From Erysipelotrichia bacterium (GTDB lineage Bacteria > Bacillota_I > Bacilli_A > Erysipelotrichales > Erysipelotrichaceae): a stretch of DNA of 64,000 nucleotides. The notes under the pieces were generated by a model. The model worked only from the letters and a program-made list of their open reading frames with translations. It was not told where the DNA came from and made no database searches. Shown in pieces: positions 47,164 through 55,856 of the stretch. The translations under genes and the position numbers were made by a program. The DNA is taken from NCBI GenBank assembly GCA_012520255.1, contig JAAYOQ010000017.1, positions 62,001 through 126,000 on the forward strand. The letters run 5' to 3'. The first letter of the stretch is position 1. Each line of letters opens with the position of its first letter.

Positions 47164-48036
47164 ATGAAACAATATTTAGACATGTGTAAATTTGTCCTTG
47201 AAAATGGACAGCAGAGAAGTGATAGAACGGGAACTGGCACTATCTCAACCTTTGGCTATCAGACCAGATATAATTTGGAAGAAGGCTTTCCACTTTTAAC
47301 AACAAAGAAAGTGTTCTTCAAGGGTATTTTGTATGAACTTTTATGGTTTATAACTGGTTCAACAAATATTCAGCCATTGGTTGAACATAATGTTAAAATA
47401 TGGAATGATTGGCCATATGACAAATTTAAAAAGAGTAATGAGTTTAAAGGCGAAACAATGGAGCAGTTTATTGAAAGAATCAAAACTGATGATGAGTTTG
47501 CAGCAGTGTGGGGTGAGTTAGGACCTGTATATGGAAAACAATGGAGAGATTTCTTTGGTGTTGACCAGCTGACCAATTTGATTGAACAGATAAAGAATAA
47601 TCCTTTTTCCAGAAGGCATCTGCTTGTTGCTTTTAATCCAGCTCAAGTTGATGATATGGCTTTACCTCCATGTCATGCTTTTTTTCAGTTTTATGTCAGT
47701 TCAGATGGCAAAAAATTATCATTACAACTTTATCAGAGAAGTGCAGATGTCTTTTTAGGTGTTCCATTTAATATCGCATCATATGCAACATTGTTGATGA
47801 TGGTCGCTCAAGTTTGCAACTTGAAGCCTTATGAGTTTATTCATACTTTAGGTGATGTTCATATTTATAAAGATCATATTGAACAGATAAAACTTCAATT
47901 AACAAGAGAACCACGACCACTTCCAACTTTAAAGATTAATCCAGAGATTAAAAATATTGAAGATTTCCGTTATGAAGATTTTGAAATTTGTGATTATAAT
48001 CCTCATCCAGCAATAAAAGGAAAGGTGAGTGTTTAA
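47164..48036 (+). CDS. thyA: Thymidylate synthase
   Basis: A 290-residue enzyme making dTMP from dUMP with methylene-tetrahydrofolate. The catalytic Cys is in [11 protein letters not shown], the phosphate Arg in DRTGTGT and SRRH, and [18 protein letters not shown] is intact. Paired with folA, which regenerates tetrahydrofolate; TrmFO also uses this cofactor. Confidence 0.97.
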   Translation: MKQYLDMCKFVLENGQQRSDRTGTGTISTFGYQTRYNLEEGFPLLTTKKVFFKGILYELLWFITGSTNIQPLVEHNVKIWNDWPYDKFKKSNEFKGETMEQFIERIKTDDEFAAVWGELGPVYGKQWRDFFGVDQLTNLIEQIKNNPFSRRHLLVAFNPAQVDDMALPPCHAFFQFYVSSDGKKLSLQLYQRSADVFLGVPFNIASYATLLMMVAQVCNLKPYEFIHTLGDVHIYKDHIEQIKLQLTREPRPLPTLKINPEIKNIEDFRYEDFEICDYNPHPAIKGKVSV

Positions 48037-48038
48037 TT

Positions 48039-48521
48039 ATGTTTAGTTTCAGTGTTGCTTTTGATTCAAATCAGGGAATAGGTATTAATGGGGTTTTACC
48101 TTGGCATATTAAAGAAGAATTACAACTCTTTAAAAAGAATACTTTACATAAAAACATTCTGATGGGTCAAACCACTTATGACAAGCTACCTGGAAAATTG
48201 AAAAACAGGAATATTTTTGTTGTCTCATGGGAAGAAGCTTATCAGCCAGAGGGTGTTACAGTAGTAAGAGATTTAATTGGCTTTTTGGAAGAAAATAAAG
48301 ATCATGATACTGAATATATTATTTGTGGAGGAGCATCAATCTATAATCAGGCTTATCCTTATTGTAAAAGAGGGTATGTATCAGTTATTAAAGATGAATA
48401 TAAAGTAGATACTTATCTGGATTGTTTCCATTTTGAAGATTGGAACAAAGTGGAAGAAGTTGAATATGACAAATTTATATATTATTTACTGGAAAGGAAA
48501 GAAGATGGAATTAATAGATAA
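48039..48521 (+). CDS. folA: Dihydrofolate reductase
   Basis: A 160-residue NADPH-dependent reductase. SFSVAFDSNQGIGINGVLPWH, LMGQTTYDKLP and YIICGGASIYNQAYP mark the substrate and cofactor sites. Two nt after thyA; its last 17 nt overlap the next gene. Confidence 0.94.
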   Translation: MFSFSVAFDSNQGIGINGVLPWHIKEELQLFKKNTLHKNILMGQTTYDKLPGKLKNRNIFVVSWEEAYQPEGVTVVRDLIGFLEENKDHDTEYIICGGASIYNQAYPYCKRGYVSVIKDEYKVDTYLDCFHFEDWNKVEEVEYDKFIYYLLERKEDGINR

Positions 48522-49110
48522 GACGGCTCTTTTTAAAATTAGTTATGGTTTGTATGTTTTGACTACTAATGATGGTAAAAAAGATAATGGTATGATCTGC
48601 AATACAGTTATGCAGGTTACTTCAGAGCCATTAACTGTTGCAGTAGGTATAAATAAGGCTAACTATAGTTGTGAAACAGTTCTAAAGACAAAAAAAATGA
48701 ATGTCGTTACGTTAACTGAAAAATGTGATTTTTCGATCTTTGAAAGATTTGGATTTGCTTCAGGTAAAGAAAAAGATAAGTTTGAAAACCTAAAGTATTG
48801 GAAAAGTCAAAATGGATTGCCAGTATTGGTTGATATTGTTAACAGTTTTATTTCTCTGGAAGTAAAAGAGTCAATCGATTTAGAAACGCATTACTTATTT
48901 ATTTGCCAGGTGACTGAAGCTAAAAGCATAAGCGATGATAATTCAATGACCTATGATTATTATCATAAATATGTAAAAAGAAAAACTGACACAACTAAAA
49001 AAGGATATGTTTGTACTATTTGTGGCTATATCTATGAAGGTGAACCTTTGCCTGAAGATTTCATATGCCCAATTTGTAAATATCCAGCCAGTGCGTTTGT
49101 AAAACTGTAA
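48505..49110 (+). CDS. Flavin reductase-rubredoxin fusion (high-molecular-weight rubredoxin)
   Basis: A 201-residue protein: an FMN-binding flavin-reductase domain (about 1-150, NGMICNTVMQVTSEPLTVAV) fused to a rubredoxin (YVCTICGYIYEGEP ... FICPICKYPASAF) with its four iron-binding cysteines. Such Hrb proteins shuttle electrons from NAD(P)H to flavodiiron or other oxygen-detoxifying enzymes in anaerobes. ATG 48505 lies inside folA with GGAAAGGAAAG upstream. No flavodiiron partner is nearby. Confidence 0.9.
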   Translation: MELIDKTALFKISYGLYVLTTNDGKKDNGMICNTVMQVTSEPLTVAVGINKANYSCETVLKTKKMNVVTLTEKCDFSIFERFGFASGKEKDKFENLKYWKSQNGLPVLVDIVNSFISLEVKESIDLETHYLFICQVTEAKSISDDNSMTYDYYHKYVKRKTDTTKKGYVCTICGYIYEGEPLPEDFICPICKYPASAFVKL

Positions 49111-49137
49111 AAAAGCCAGGATTAGATCCTGGTTTTC
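49111..49137. terminator. Bidirectional terminator
   Basis: CCAGGAT (49116-49122) pairs with ATCCTGG (49126-49132) between an A run and a T run; serves the folA-rubredoxin transcript and the converging ABC operon. Confidence 0.82.
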
Positions 49138-49688
49138 TATAGTTTTATGGTAATAAAATCATATTTTTTTAATTGTTCAGTAATATGGGAAGAAATGATT
49201 AAGGTTCTTCCTTTTAAATTATTCATTATAAATTCCAAACATTGAAGGATATTTTTTTCATCAAGATTATTAAAGGGTTCGTCTAATATCACACAATCAC
49301 TGTTTGCGATTATTGCTCTTATGATACTTACTTTTTGTTTTTGACCACCAGAGAGACTGAAAACCGGTTTATCGATGAATTCTTTGCCTAATAGCTGTAC
49401 AATTATTTCTTCCAGATTTTCCTTATTATTGATGATTTTCAAGTTTTCAAGAACGCTATATTTTTCAAATAATCTCGTTTGCTGAAAACTGCAGGAAAAA
49501 TTACAGTTACTTAAAACACTCCCTTTGTCAGCTTTTTGTAAACCCATTATTATGTTTAGTAAAGTAGTTTTACCAATGCCACTTTCTCCAAAAATCAAAT
49601 ATTTATGATCAGGGTAAAAATGATAGGAGAAGTCAGACAGGACTGATTCATCATTAAATGATTTGGTAATGTTTAACAGTTTAATCAT
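49137..49688 (-). CDS. ABC transporter ATP-binding protein
   Basis: A 183-residue ATPase: Walker A GESGIGKTT, signature LSGGQKQKVS, Walker B CVILDEPF and a switch His in SSHIT. It is short for an importer ATPase but complete in motifs. Its ATG overlaps the permease TGA by 4 nt. The operon is regulator, substrate-binding protein, permease, ATPase. It resembles the nitrate/taurine/thiamine-precursor importer group; substrate unknown. Confidence 0.88.
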   Translation of the reverse strand: MIKLLNITKSFNDESVLSDFSYHFYPDHKYLIFGESGIGKTTLLNIIMGLQKADKGSVLSNCNFSCSFQQTRLFEKYSVLENLKIINNKENLEEIIVQLLGKEFIDKPVFSLSGGQKQKVSIIRAIIANSDCVILDEPFNNLDEKNILQCLEFIMNNLKGRTLIISSHITEQLKKYDFITIKL

Positions 49689-50422
49689 ACTTTACCTCCC
49701 AATTTATTAATCAATTGAATAATAATTTTTTCAAAAGAGTATGCAATAATAATTAGGACAAAACTATAGCTGAATAAAGAGGCACTATTTAAATAGATTT
49801 TTGAATAATATATCTGCTCACCAATAGTGTTGATGGTATTGCCAATAATTTCAGCTGTAACACTGCTTTTGAAGGCTAAAGAGCAAGCTGTACTAATTGA
49901 ATTTTTTAAAAAAGGAGTGATAGATAAACGATAAATATATAAAACTTTTTTATGGAAAGAAAATCTGAAGATTTCAGCCACTTCTAATATTTCTTTGTTT
50001 ACATTTTGCAGTCCTGATAAGATAGCATAGTAGAATTGTGGGAAAACTACAATAAATGAAATATAAATACTTAAATATTTAGAACCGAACCAGAGAAGAA
50101 TGATTACTATTATTGAAGCGACCGGAACAGATTTTAAGATAAATAAAACAGGATTAATAAAGGACTTGAAAAAACTGATTTTATAAGAAAATATTGCGAA
50201 AAACAGACCAAATATAAAAGCTGACAAAAAACCAAAGATAGTGAAAATTACAGTTTTAAATATCGAAATCCAAAATACTTTAGTTGACAGCAAGCTGAAA
50301 AGCATGGCTAAAGTATCCGTGAAACTGGCAAATATGTACGGTTTATTTATTACACTGGCGGTTATTTCCCATAATATAAGCCAAAAGATAATTATTGAAA
50401 TACTATTAAGTTTCTTTTTCAT
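49685..50422 (-). CDS. ABC transporter permease (SsuC/ThiX-like)
   Basis: A 245-residue permease with about six membrane helices and an EAA-type loop (NVNKEILEVAEIFRFSFHKK) before SITPFLKNSISTACSLAFKSSVTAEIIGN. This is the BPD_transp_1 family of the NMT1/taurine-type importers. Four-nt overlaps at both ends tie it to the ATPase and binding-protein genes. Confidence 0.88.
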   Translation of the reverse strand: MKKKLNSISIIIFWLILWEITASVINKPYIFASFTDTLAMLFSLLSTKVFWISIFKTVIFTIFGFLSAFIFGLFFAIFSYKISFFKSFINPVLFILKSVPVASIIVIILLWFGSKYLSIYISFIVVFPQFYYAILSGLQNVNKEILEVAEIFRFSFHKKVLYIYRLSITPFLKNSISTACSLAFKSSVTAEIIGNTINTIGEQIYYSKIYLNSASLFSYSFVLIIIAYSFEKIIIQLINKLGGKV

Positions 50423-51357
50423 GGCAAATAATAAAAATCATCATTCGGCAAACTGCCACCTATGATATCCGGATTAAAATCTAAAAGAGTAGACAGATAA
50501 CCCTGAAGTTTATTTTTCATTTCTTCAGAATCAATAAATGTAATGTTACAGTAAGGTATTGCCTTAACAGCAATATCCTCATCTTCTACAATACCAAATT
50601 CTTTAACCCACTTTCCGGCTTGAGAAACATTTGAATTGACAAAATCAATAGAATTTTTGTATGCTATTAAAAATTGCTGTATCTGTTCTTCGTATTTTTC
50701 TAAGATTTCATTTCTAACGATAGTTACACCAGTAATTAATAATGATTCATCAGATACATTATTCCAGACTTCATTTAAATCCAGACAGATTCTTAAATCT
50801 GGATTTTTATTTAAAGCTGCTGTAACGAAAGGTTGAGGCAGCAAAGCTACATAAGAATTATTGCCAGCCAGAAGGCTGAGGATTTCTGTAGCTTCACTTT
50901 TAAAGTCTAAGATGACATCATTTTCCAATCCATGTTTATTCAATAAATATCTGATGGCAATTTCTGGTGTTGCGCCCTTGCCGGTTAACAGGATTGTCTT
51001 TCCCTTTAAATCTTCAAAATCATTTATCAGATTATTATTTTCAACCAGATATAAAACAGAAAGAGTATTAATACAAATGACAGTATAATCTTTAGTTTTA
51101 TTGAATAGATTACCAGCTACATTTGCTGGCAGACAGGCAATGTCACATTCACCATTCGCTAAGGCAGCTACAATGCTATCAATAGCTGTTTCAATATTAA
51201 AATGATAATTTTCATGATTATCATTGATTAATTTAACCAATCCGATAGTTGTAGGGCCCTTTAAACTATAAATATTTAAGACATTATCTTTTTCTTTTTT
51301 TTCTACACATCCAAAAAGAAATAAAATAATAATAAATATAATTAATTTCTTTTTCAT
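50419..51357 (-). CDS. ABC transporter substrate-binding lipoprotein (NMT1/ThiY-like)
   Basis: A 312-residue lipoprotein with signal MKKKLIIFIIILFLFGC. The mature part has the NMT1/ThiY-type fold: LKGPTTIGLVKLIND, GECDIACLPANVAGNLF and LLTGKGATPEIAIRYLL. It is one nt after the TM1266-type gene, so the regulator and importer form one unit. ATG 51357 follows AGAGGAC. The ligand cannot be inferred from the sequence. Confidence 0.87.
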   Translation of the reverse strand: MKKKLIIFIIILFLFGCVEKKEKDNVLNIYSLKGPTTIGLVKLINDNHENYHFNIETAIDSIVAALANGECDIACLPANVAGNLFNKTKDYTVICINTLSVLYLVENNNLINDFEDLKGKTILLTGKGATPEIAIRYLLNKHGLENDVILDFKSEATEILSLLAGNNSYVALLPQPFVTAALNKNPDLRICLDLNEVWNNVSDESLLITGVTIVRNEILEKYEEQIQQFLIAYKNSIDFVNSNVSQAGKWVKEFGIVEDEDIAVKAIPYCNITFIDSEEMKNKLQGYLSTLLDFNPDIIGGSLPNDDFYYLP

Positions 51358-51358
51358 A

Positions 51359-51607
51359 TTAATTGTCCTCTTTATGATAAATTGTTTTAACCGAAACACC
51401 TTTAAGCATTCCTAACTTTCCACTTAATGAAGAAATGATATTGTTTTCTGCCTCAATTACAATGCTGATAATTGAGATGTCTTTTTCTTTATAGGGTAAA
51501 CCCATTCTACCAATAATATATTGTCCAGACTCTGATAACAATTCGTTTAATTTTGCCACACTATCTTTATCAGAAACAATAATCCCGATTAAAGCAATTC
51601 TTTTCAT
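51359..51607 (-). CDS. TM1266-type putative iron-only hydrogenase system regulator
   Basis: An 82-residue ACT-like small protein: IALIGIIVSDKDSVAKLN, YIIGRMGLPYKEKDISIISIV and LSGKLGMLKGVSVKT match the TM1266 family, found beside [FeFe]-hydrogenase maturation genes. The divergent neighbour is a group B [FeFe] hydrogenase, which supports the label. Its own activity is not established. RBS GGGAGG (51614-51619). Confidence 0.85.
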   Translation of the reverse strand: MKRIALIGIIVSDKDSVAKLNELLSESGQYIIGRMGLPYKEKDISIISIVIEAENNIISSLSGKLGMLKGVSVKTIYHKEDN

Positions 51608-51709
51608 AGATAACCTCCCATAAAAAATAACCTCGCCATAAAAGACAAGGTCAAAACATCATACAAACACTCGCCTTCTATCGCAGAACTGATCTTTGAT
51701 ATTAGATTT
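51608..51709 (-). promoter_or_regulatory. Attenuator-like leader with terminator and duplicated GGCGAG
   Basis: The leader from an extended -10 near 51716-51724 ends in an intrinsic terminator: ACCTTGTC (51651-51644) pairs with GGCGAGGT (51637-51630), followed by a U tract (51629-51622) and then the ribosome site. A second GGCGAG at 51675-51670 can pair with the same CTTGTC, an antiterminator arrangement. Upstream are a TTCT/AGAA hairpin and a CAAAGATCA/TGATGTTTTG stem. It matches no riboswitch class I recognise. Confidence 0.6.
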
Positions 51710-51715
51710 AACTAG

Positions 51716-51724
51716 ATATTACCA
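51716..51724 (-). promoter_or_regulatory. Extended -10 of the TM1266/ABC operon
   Basis: On the minus strand TGG-TAATAT (51724-51716); -35 not clear. Confidence 0.45.
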
Positions 51725-51811
51725 TATTTTTTTAAAAATATAAATATAATAATAGGAAAAATAAATAGGAAAAATACTTTCAATATTGTTATTTTAAAAT
51801 ACTTATATTTA

Positions 51812-51820
51812 TGGTAAAAT
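51812..51820 (+). promoter_or_regulatory. Extended -10 of the hydrogenase gene
   Basis: TGG-TAAAAT at 51812-51820, 25 bp before the ATG; nearly the same extended -10 as the divergent operon. RBS AGGTGGG. Confidence 0.45.
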
Positions 51821-51845
51821 ATGGTCGAAAAAAGGTGGGTATAAT

Positions 51846-53255
51846 ATGAGAAAATTTGATACAAAAGTACAAGATATAAAGTACAGGGTTTTAAGAGAAG
51901 TCGCTTCTTTAGCCTGGCAGGATAAACTGTTAGAAAATTTATTGGATATTCCTTCAACTATTATTCCTGGCAACAGTGCGACTATGCGTTGTTGTGTCTA
52001 TAAAGAAAGAGCAATCTTATCAGAGCGTGTAAAAATAGCTATGGGAGGAGACAAAAATAATCCAAATGTTATTGAAATAATTGATATTGCCTGTGATGAA
52101 TGTCCTGATGCAGGTTATGTAATAACTGAAACCTGTAGAGGATGTTTAGCTCATCGCTGTGCCGATGTCTGTAAAATGGGGGCAATTACTTTTGATGCCA
52201 ACCACGTAGCTCGTATTGACAAATCAAAATGTGTTGAATGTGGCTTATGTGCCAGAGTTTGTCCGTTTTCAGCTATTGTTAATAGAGTGAGACCTTGTCA
52301 GGCGGCATGTAAAGTTAAGGCAATTTCCTTTAACGAAGATAATGCAGCTGTAATTGATGAAGATAAATGTATTCAGTGTGGTGCCTGTGTGTATCAATGC
52401 CCTTTTGGAGCCATTGACGATAAATCATACATATTAGAAGTCATTGACTTCATTAAAAACAAAGATGAAGATAATAAAGTAGTCGCGATGATAGCTCCTG
52501 CAATCGCCTCACAGTTTTCATATGCTAAGTTTCCACAAATCGTTACAGGACTTAAGCAGTTGGGTTTTGATTTAGTAATAGAAACAGCCTTAGGAGCTGA
52601 TATGGTAGCTGAAAGTGAGTCTAAAGAACTGATAGAAAAAGGTTTTTTGGCTTCAAGCTGCTGTCCTGGATTTGTCAAGTATGTTGAAATAAACTTCCCA
52701 GAATTAGTGGAATATCTTTCTCATAACCTTTCACCTATGGCTTTTTTAGGAAAAAAATTAAGAGAAGAAAATCCTGACTGTAAAATTGTCTTTATTGGCC
52801 CTTGTACCGCTAAAAAACAGGAAGTCTTAAGGGAAGAAGTAAGAGATTATGTTGATACTGTTATAACATTTGAAGAATTACAGGCTTTATTTGATTCTAA
52901 AGACATTGATATTACAAAATTGGAAGAAACTCAGCTGAATGATGCTTCTTATTTTGGAAGAGTATTTGCCAGAAGTGGCGGTTTAACTGAAGCGATGGCT
53001 CAGGGTATCAAAGAACACAATAGTGATTTTGATTTTAATCCACTGGTTTGTGATGGCATTGATAGCTGTAGAATAGCCTTATTAAGAAAAAAGAATAATG
53101 TCTTAAATGCTAATTTTATTGAAGGAATGGCTTGTGATGGTGGCTGTATAGGTGGAGCTGGATGTCTTACTCATACAGATAAAAATAAAGTTGCCATCGA
53201 TAGATACGGTAAACAATCACCATATAAAACTATTTCTGAAGCATTAAATAAATAG
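51846..53255 (+). CDS. Group B monomeric [FeFe] hydrogenase
   Basis: A 469-residue iron hydrogenase. After an N-terminal Cys region are ferredoxin sets CVECGLCARVCP and CIQCGACVYQCP, then H-cluster motifs in variant form: SSCCPGFVKY (about 270), GPCTAKKQE (about 318) and EGMACDGGCIGGAG (about 427). These variants, and cysteines in CRGCLAHRCADVC, fit the group B1/B3 type rather than classical group A. Likely function is ferredoxin-linked H2 production, uptake or sensing. The HydE/F/G maturases are not in this window. Confidence 0.9.
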   Translation: MRKFDTKVQDIKYRVLREVASLAWQDKLLENLLDIPSTIIPGNSATMRCCVYKERAILSERVKIAMGGDKNNPNVIEIIDIACDECPDAGYVITETCRGCLAHRCADVCKMGAITFDANHVARIDKSKCVECGLCARVCPFSAIVNRVRPCQAACKVKAISFNEDNAAVIDEDKCIQCGACVYQCPFGAIDDKSYILEVIDFIKNKDEDNKVVAMIAPAIASQFSYAKFPQIVTGLKQLGFDLVIETALGADMVAESESKELIEKGFLASSCCPGFVKYVEINFPELVEYLSHNLSPMAFLGKKLREENPDCKIVFIGPCTAKKQEVLREEVRDYVDTVITFEELQALFDSKDIDITKLEETQLNDASYFGRVFARSGGLTEAMAQGIKEHNSDFDFNPLVCDGIDSCRIALLRKKNNVLNANFIEGMACDGGCIGGAGCLTHTDKNKVAIDRYGKQSPYKTISEALNK

Positions 53256-53271
53256 AACAGGTGAAAACTTG

Positions 53272-54567
53272 ATGAAAAAATTATTTGTATTTATGATAGA
53301 TGCCTTGTGTGCCAGTGATATTGAAAAGATGAAAGAAATGCCTAACTTTGGCAAAATTATCAATGAAGGTTCTTATGTGGCTTCACTGGAGCCAGTCTGG
53401 CCGGCATTAACTTATAGTTGCCATACTTCTATTGTCACAGGGACATATGTTGATAGGCATACAATCTGTAATAATGAGGTAATGAAAAGGGGATGTAAAC
53501 CTGGAGATGTCTGGTATGGTTATAAAAGTCAGATTAAAGATCCTACTATTTTGGATTATGCCAGAGAACATGGATTAACTACCGCTTCCATTGCCTGGCC
53601 GGTAAGCGCAAAAGCCAACTACACTTATAACTGGCCAATGATTGTACCGTATAAATATAAAGATTATGACGCTGAAAAATATCTTATTGGAAATGCTACT
53701 GATAATCTTATGGAAAAGTATTTCTGGAAGTATGGTCTACATCAGAAAGGACCTGATGCCGAGTTAGACAGATTGACAATGTCGATTGCACCTGATCTGA
53801 TTAGAGATTTCGGCCAGCCAGATGTAATGTTCGTTAAAATGTGTGATTTAGATACTAAACGTCATATGTATGGCGTTTATGCTGAAGAAGCTTATATTCA
53901 ATTAAGAAGACATGATTTGGAATTGGGAGTACTCTTGGAATCAATCAGAAGGTATGGTGATTATGAAAATACCAACTTTGTTATTATGGGGGATCATGGT
54001 CAGACAGATATTGAGGATGTATTAAATATAAATGTTTTGCTTAAACAGGCCGGGTTTATCAGAACTGATAATAATAATGTGATGATTGATTGTGATTGTT
54101 ATGCTCATTCAATGGCATTGACCTGTTGTATTGAATTAAAGAATCCTGACGATAAAGTTATGGAAAAAAAAGTTAAAGATTTTCTTCTTTCATTGAAAGA
54201 TGATAAAGATATCCAATTAAGGTATGTTTATGACAAAGATGAGATGAAAAAGCATTTTAGAGTCGCAGGACCCTTTGATTTTATTATAGAATCAAACAGA
54301 GATATTTCTTTTTCAGATCGCTTGGATAGAGATACTATCTGGGCTTCAGCTGAACCTGGTAATCATAAAACAGGAATCGCAACTCATGGTTCAAGAGGAG
54401 ATAGAAAAGAAACTACACTATTTATCGCCTGTGGACCTTCAATAAAGAAAGGTGTAGTTATTGATAAAGCCAGTATGGTTGATGAAGCCGTTACGATGTC
54501 TAAGATGATTGGCTTTGAGATGCCAAATACCGATGGTAGAATTCTTTATGAATTATTAAATGATTAA
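53272..54567 (+). CDS. Alkaline-phosphatase-superfamily phosphodiesterase
   Basis: A 431-residue protein of the nucleotide pyrophosphatase/phosphodiesterase group. IDALCASDIEKM and the nucleophile region WPALTYSCHTSIVTG hold the first metal Asp and Thr; MGDHGQTDIED and ATHGSRGDR supply later metal ligands. No signal peptide, so it is probably cytoplasmic. Substrate unknown. It follows the hydrogenase by 16 nt and may share its transcript. Confidence 0.85.
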   Translation: MKKLFVFMIDALCASDIEKMKEMPNFGKIINEGSYVASLEPVWPALTYSCHTSIVTGTYVDRHTICNNEVMKRGCKPGDVWYGYKSQIKDPTILDYAREHGLTTASIAWPVSAKANYTYNWPMIVPYKYKDYDAEKYLIGNATDNLMEKYFWKYGLHQKGPDAELDRLTMSIAPDLIRDFGQPDVMFVKMCDLDTKRHMYGVYAEEAYIQLRRHDLELGVLLESIRRYGDYENTNFVIMGDHGQTDIEDVLNINVLLKQAGFIRTDNNNVMIDCDCYAHSMALTCCIELKNPDDKVMEKKVKDFLLSLKDDKDIQLRYVYDKDEMKKHFRVAGPFDFIIESNRDISFSDRLDRDTIWASAEPGNHKTGIATHGSRGDRKETTLFIACGPSIKKGVVIDKASMVDEAVTMSKMIGFEMPNTDGRILYELLND

Positions 54568-54583
54568 ATTTTGTAAAATTATT

Positions 54584-54613
54584 AAGATTTAGAGATTTAT
54601 CTAGATCTTTTTT
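54584..54613 (+). terminator. Terminator of the hydrogenase-phosphodiesterase unit
   Basis: AAGATTTAGA (54584-54593) pairs with TCTAGATCTT (54600-54609, one G-U), followed by four Ts. Confidence 0.75.
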
Positions 54614-54656
54614 AAGAAAACAATTACATACAATTTACATAATAGATTATTAACTA

Positions 54657-54697
54657 TGGTATAATATTATCGGTGATAAGCGACAGTTATCATCAAC
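54657..54697 (+). promoter_or_regulatory. Glucosyltransferase gene promoter with a leader hairpin
   Basis: TGG-TATAAT (54657-54665) is a consensus extended -10. Near the predicted transcript start, GGTGATAA can pair with TTATCATC (about 54671-54693). Confidence 0.55.
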
Positions 54698-54735
54698 CAA
54701 AAAACAAACATGCCATATTAATGGAGGTGTGATTA

Positions 54736-55815
54736 ATGAAGACGTTGATTTTAAGCTGCAACTTTGGAGGAGGCCATAACAGTTGTGGTAATGCAATAAA
54801 AGAATATTATGAAAGTCAAAATGTTGAATGTGAAATGTTAGATGCATTATCTTTTATTAATGATCTTGTTTCGGATTTACTTAGTAAAGGACATATTACA
54901 ATTTGTAACCATGCTCCGTTTATTTTTGACAAAGGTTATAAATTAGCTGAAAATAATCAGAAATTTTTTAAAGAAGATTCATTATTTTTAAAGTTGATAA
55001 GTAAAAAATGTGAAGATTTATATTACTATATAATAGATAACTATTACAGCCAGGTAATATGTACTCACGTTTTTGCAGGGATGATGATGACAAAAATAAA
55101 AAATGAATATGATTTAAAATGTAAAACCTGTTTTGTTTTTACAGATTATACCTGTCATCCAGGAACAAAATATTTGAATGTTGATTATTTCTTTGTTCCT
55201 TGCAATTATATAAATGAGGAATTACAGTACTTAGGAGTTGATAAAAATAAAATTATCACAAGTGGTATTCCAATCAAAGAAAAATTTTATCAAAATTATA
55301 ATTTAAGAGACGATGGCATAAAAAATATTCTGATCTCTACAGGTTCTCTTGGTGGTGGACCACTTAAAAAGATTGTTATGGCTTTATTGAATGATGTAAA
55401 AGACGGTTATATTAAAGTTGTTTGCGGAAAAAATGATAAGTTGAAGAAGAAACTCCAAAAAGAATTTGAAGATAATCCACGTGTAGAAGTGCTTGGATTT
55501 ATCAGCGATATCGATAAGCTGATGGATGAGGCTGATGTATTTATTAGTAAACCGGGTGGTATATCGACTACTGAAGCTGTAAATAAAATCTTGCCAATGT
55601 TGTTTATCAATATTATTGGGGCTTGTGAAGATTACAATAAACAGTATTTTGTTGATTTAGGTTGTGCTAAGACTTTTGATGATGTCGAACATTTATCAAA
55701 AGAATGTTACAACTTATTGAATAATCCAGATCAATATAATGAAATTACCGCAAATCTGAAAGTTTTAAAGAAGTATAATAGTGCTAAAATTATTTTTGAA
55801 ACAATGGCTAACTAG
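54736..55815 (+). CDS. GT28-type diacylglycerol glycosyltransferase (UgtP/MGDG synthase-like)
   Basis: A 359-residue cytoplasmic or membrane-associated enzyme. The opening SCNFGGGHNSCGNAI is the acceptor-side glycine loop of MGDG synthase/UgtP proteins and KPGGISTTEA the nucleotide-sugar site. It probably makes glucosyl- or galactosyl-diacylglycerol, the glycolipid and lipoteichoic-acid anchor. An LtaS-like synthase gene lies 5 kb away. RBS GGAGGTG. Confidence 0.88.
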   Translation: MKTLILSCNFGGGHNSCGNAIKEYYESQNVECEMLDALSFINDLVSDLLSKGHITICNHAPFIFDKGYKLAENNQKFFKEDSLFLKLISKKCEDLYYYIIDNYYSQVICTHVFAGMMMTKIKNEYDLKCKTCFVFTDYTCHPGTKYLNVDYFFVPCNYINEELQYLGVDKNKIITSGIPIKEKFYQNYNLRDDGIKNILISTGSLGGGPLKKIVMALLNDVKDGYIKVVCGKNDKLKKKLQKEFEDNPRVEVLGFISDIDKLMDEADVFISKPGGISTTEAVNKILPMLFINIIGACEDYNKQYFVDLGCAKTFDDVEHLSKECYNLLNNPDQYNEITANLKVLKKYNSAKIIFETMAN

Positions 55816-55828
55816 TCATTGTTTTTTT
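55800..55828 (+). terminator. Terminator overlapping the end of the glucosyltransferase gene
   Basis: AACAATG (55800-55806) pairs with CATTGTT (55817-55823), then more Ts; the stop codon is in the loop. Confidence 0.75.
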
Positions 55829-55856
55829 GTTATAATTAATTAAAGAGGTGCTAACT

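Noticed and set aside
51608-51720. TPP riboswitch before the ThiY-like importer
   Set aside because: The conserved CTGAGA and related TPP-aptamer elements are missing.
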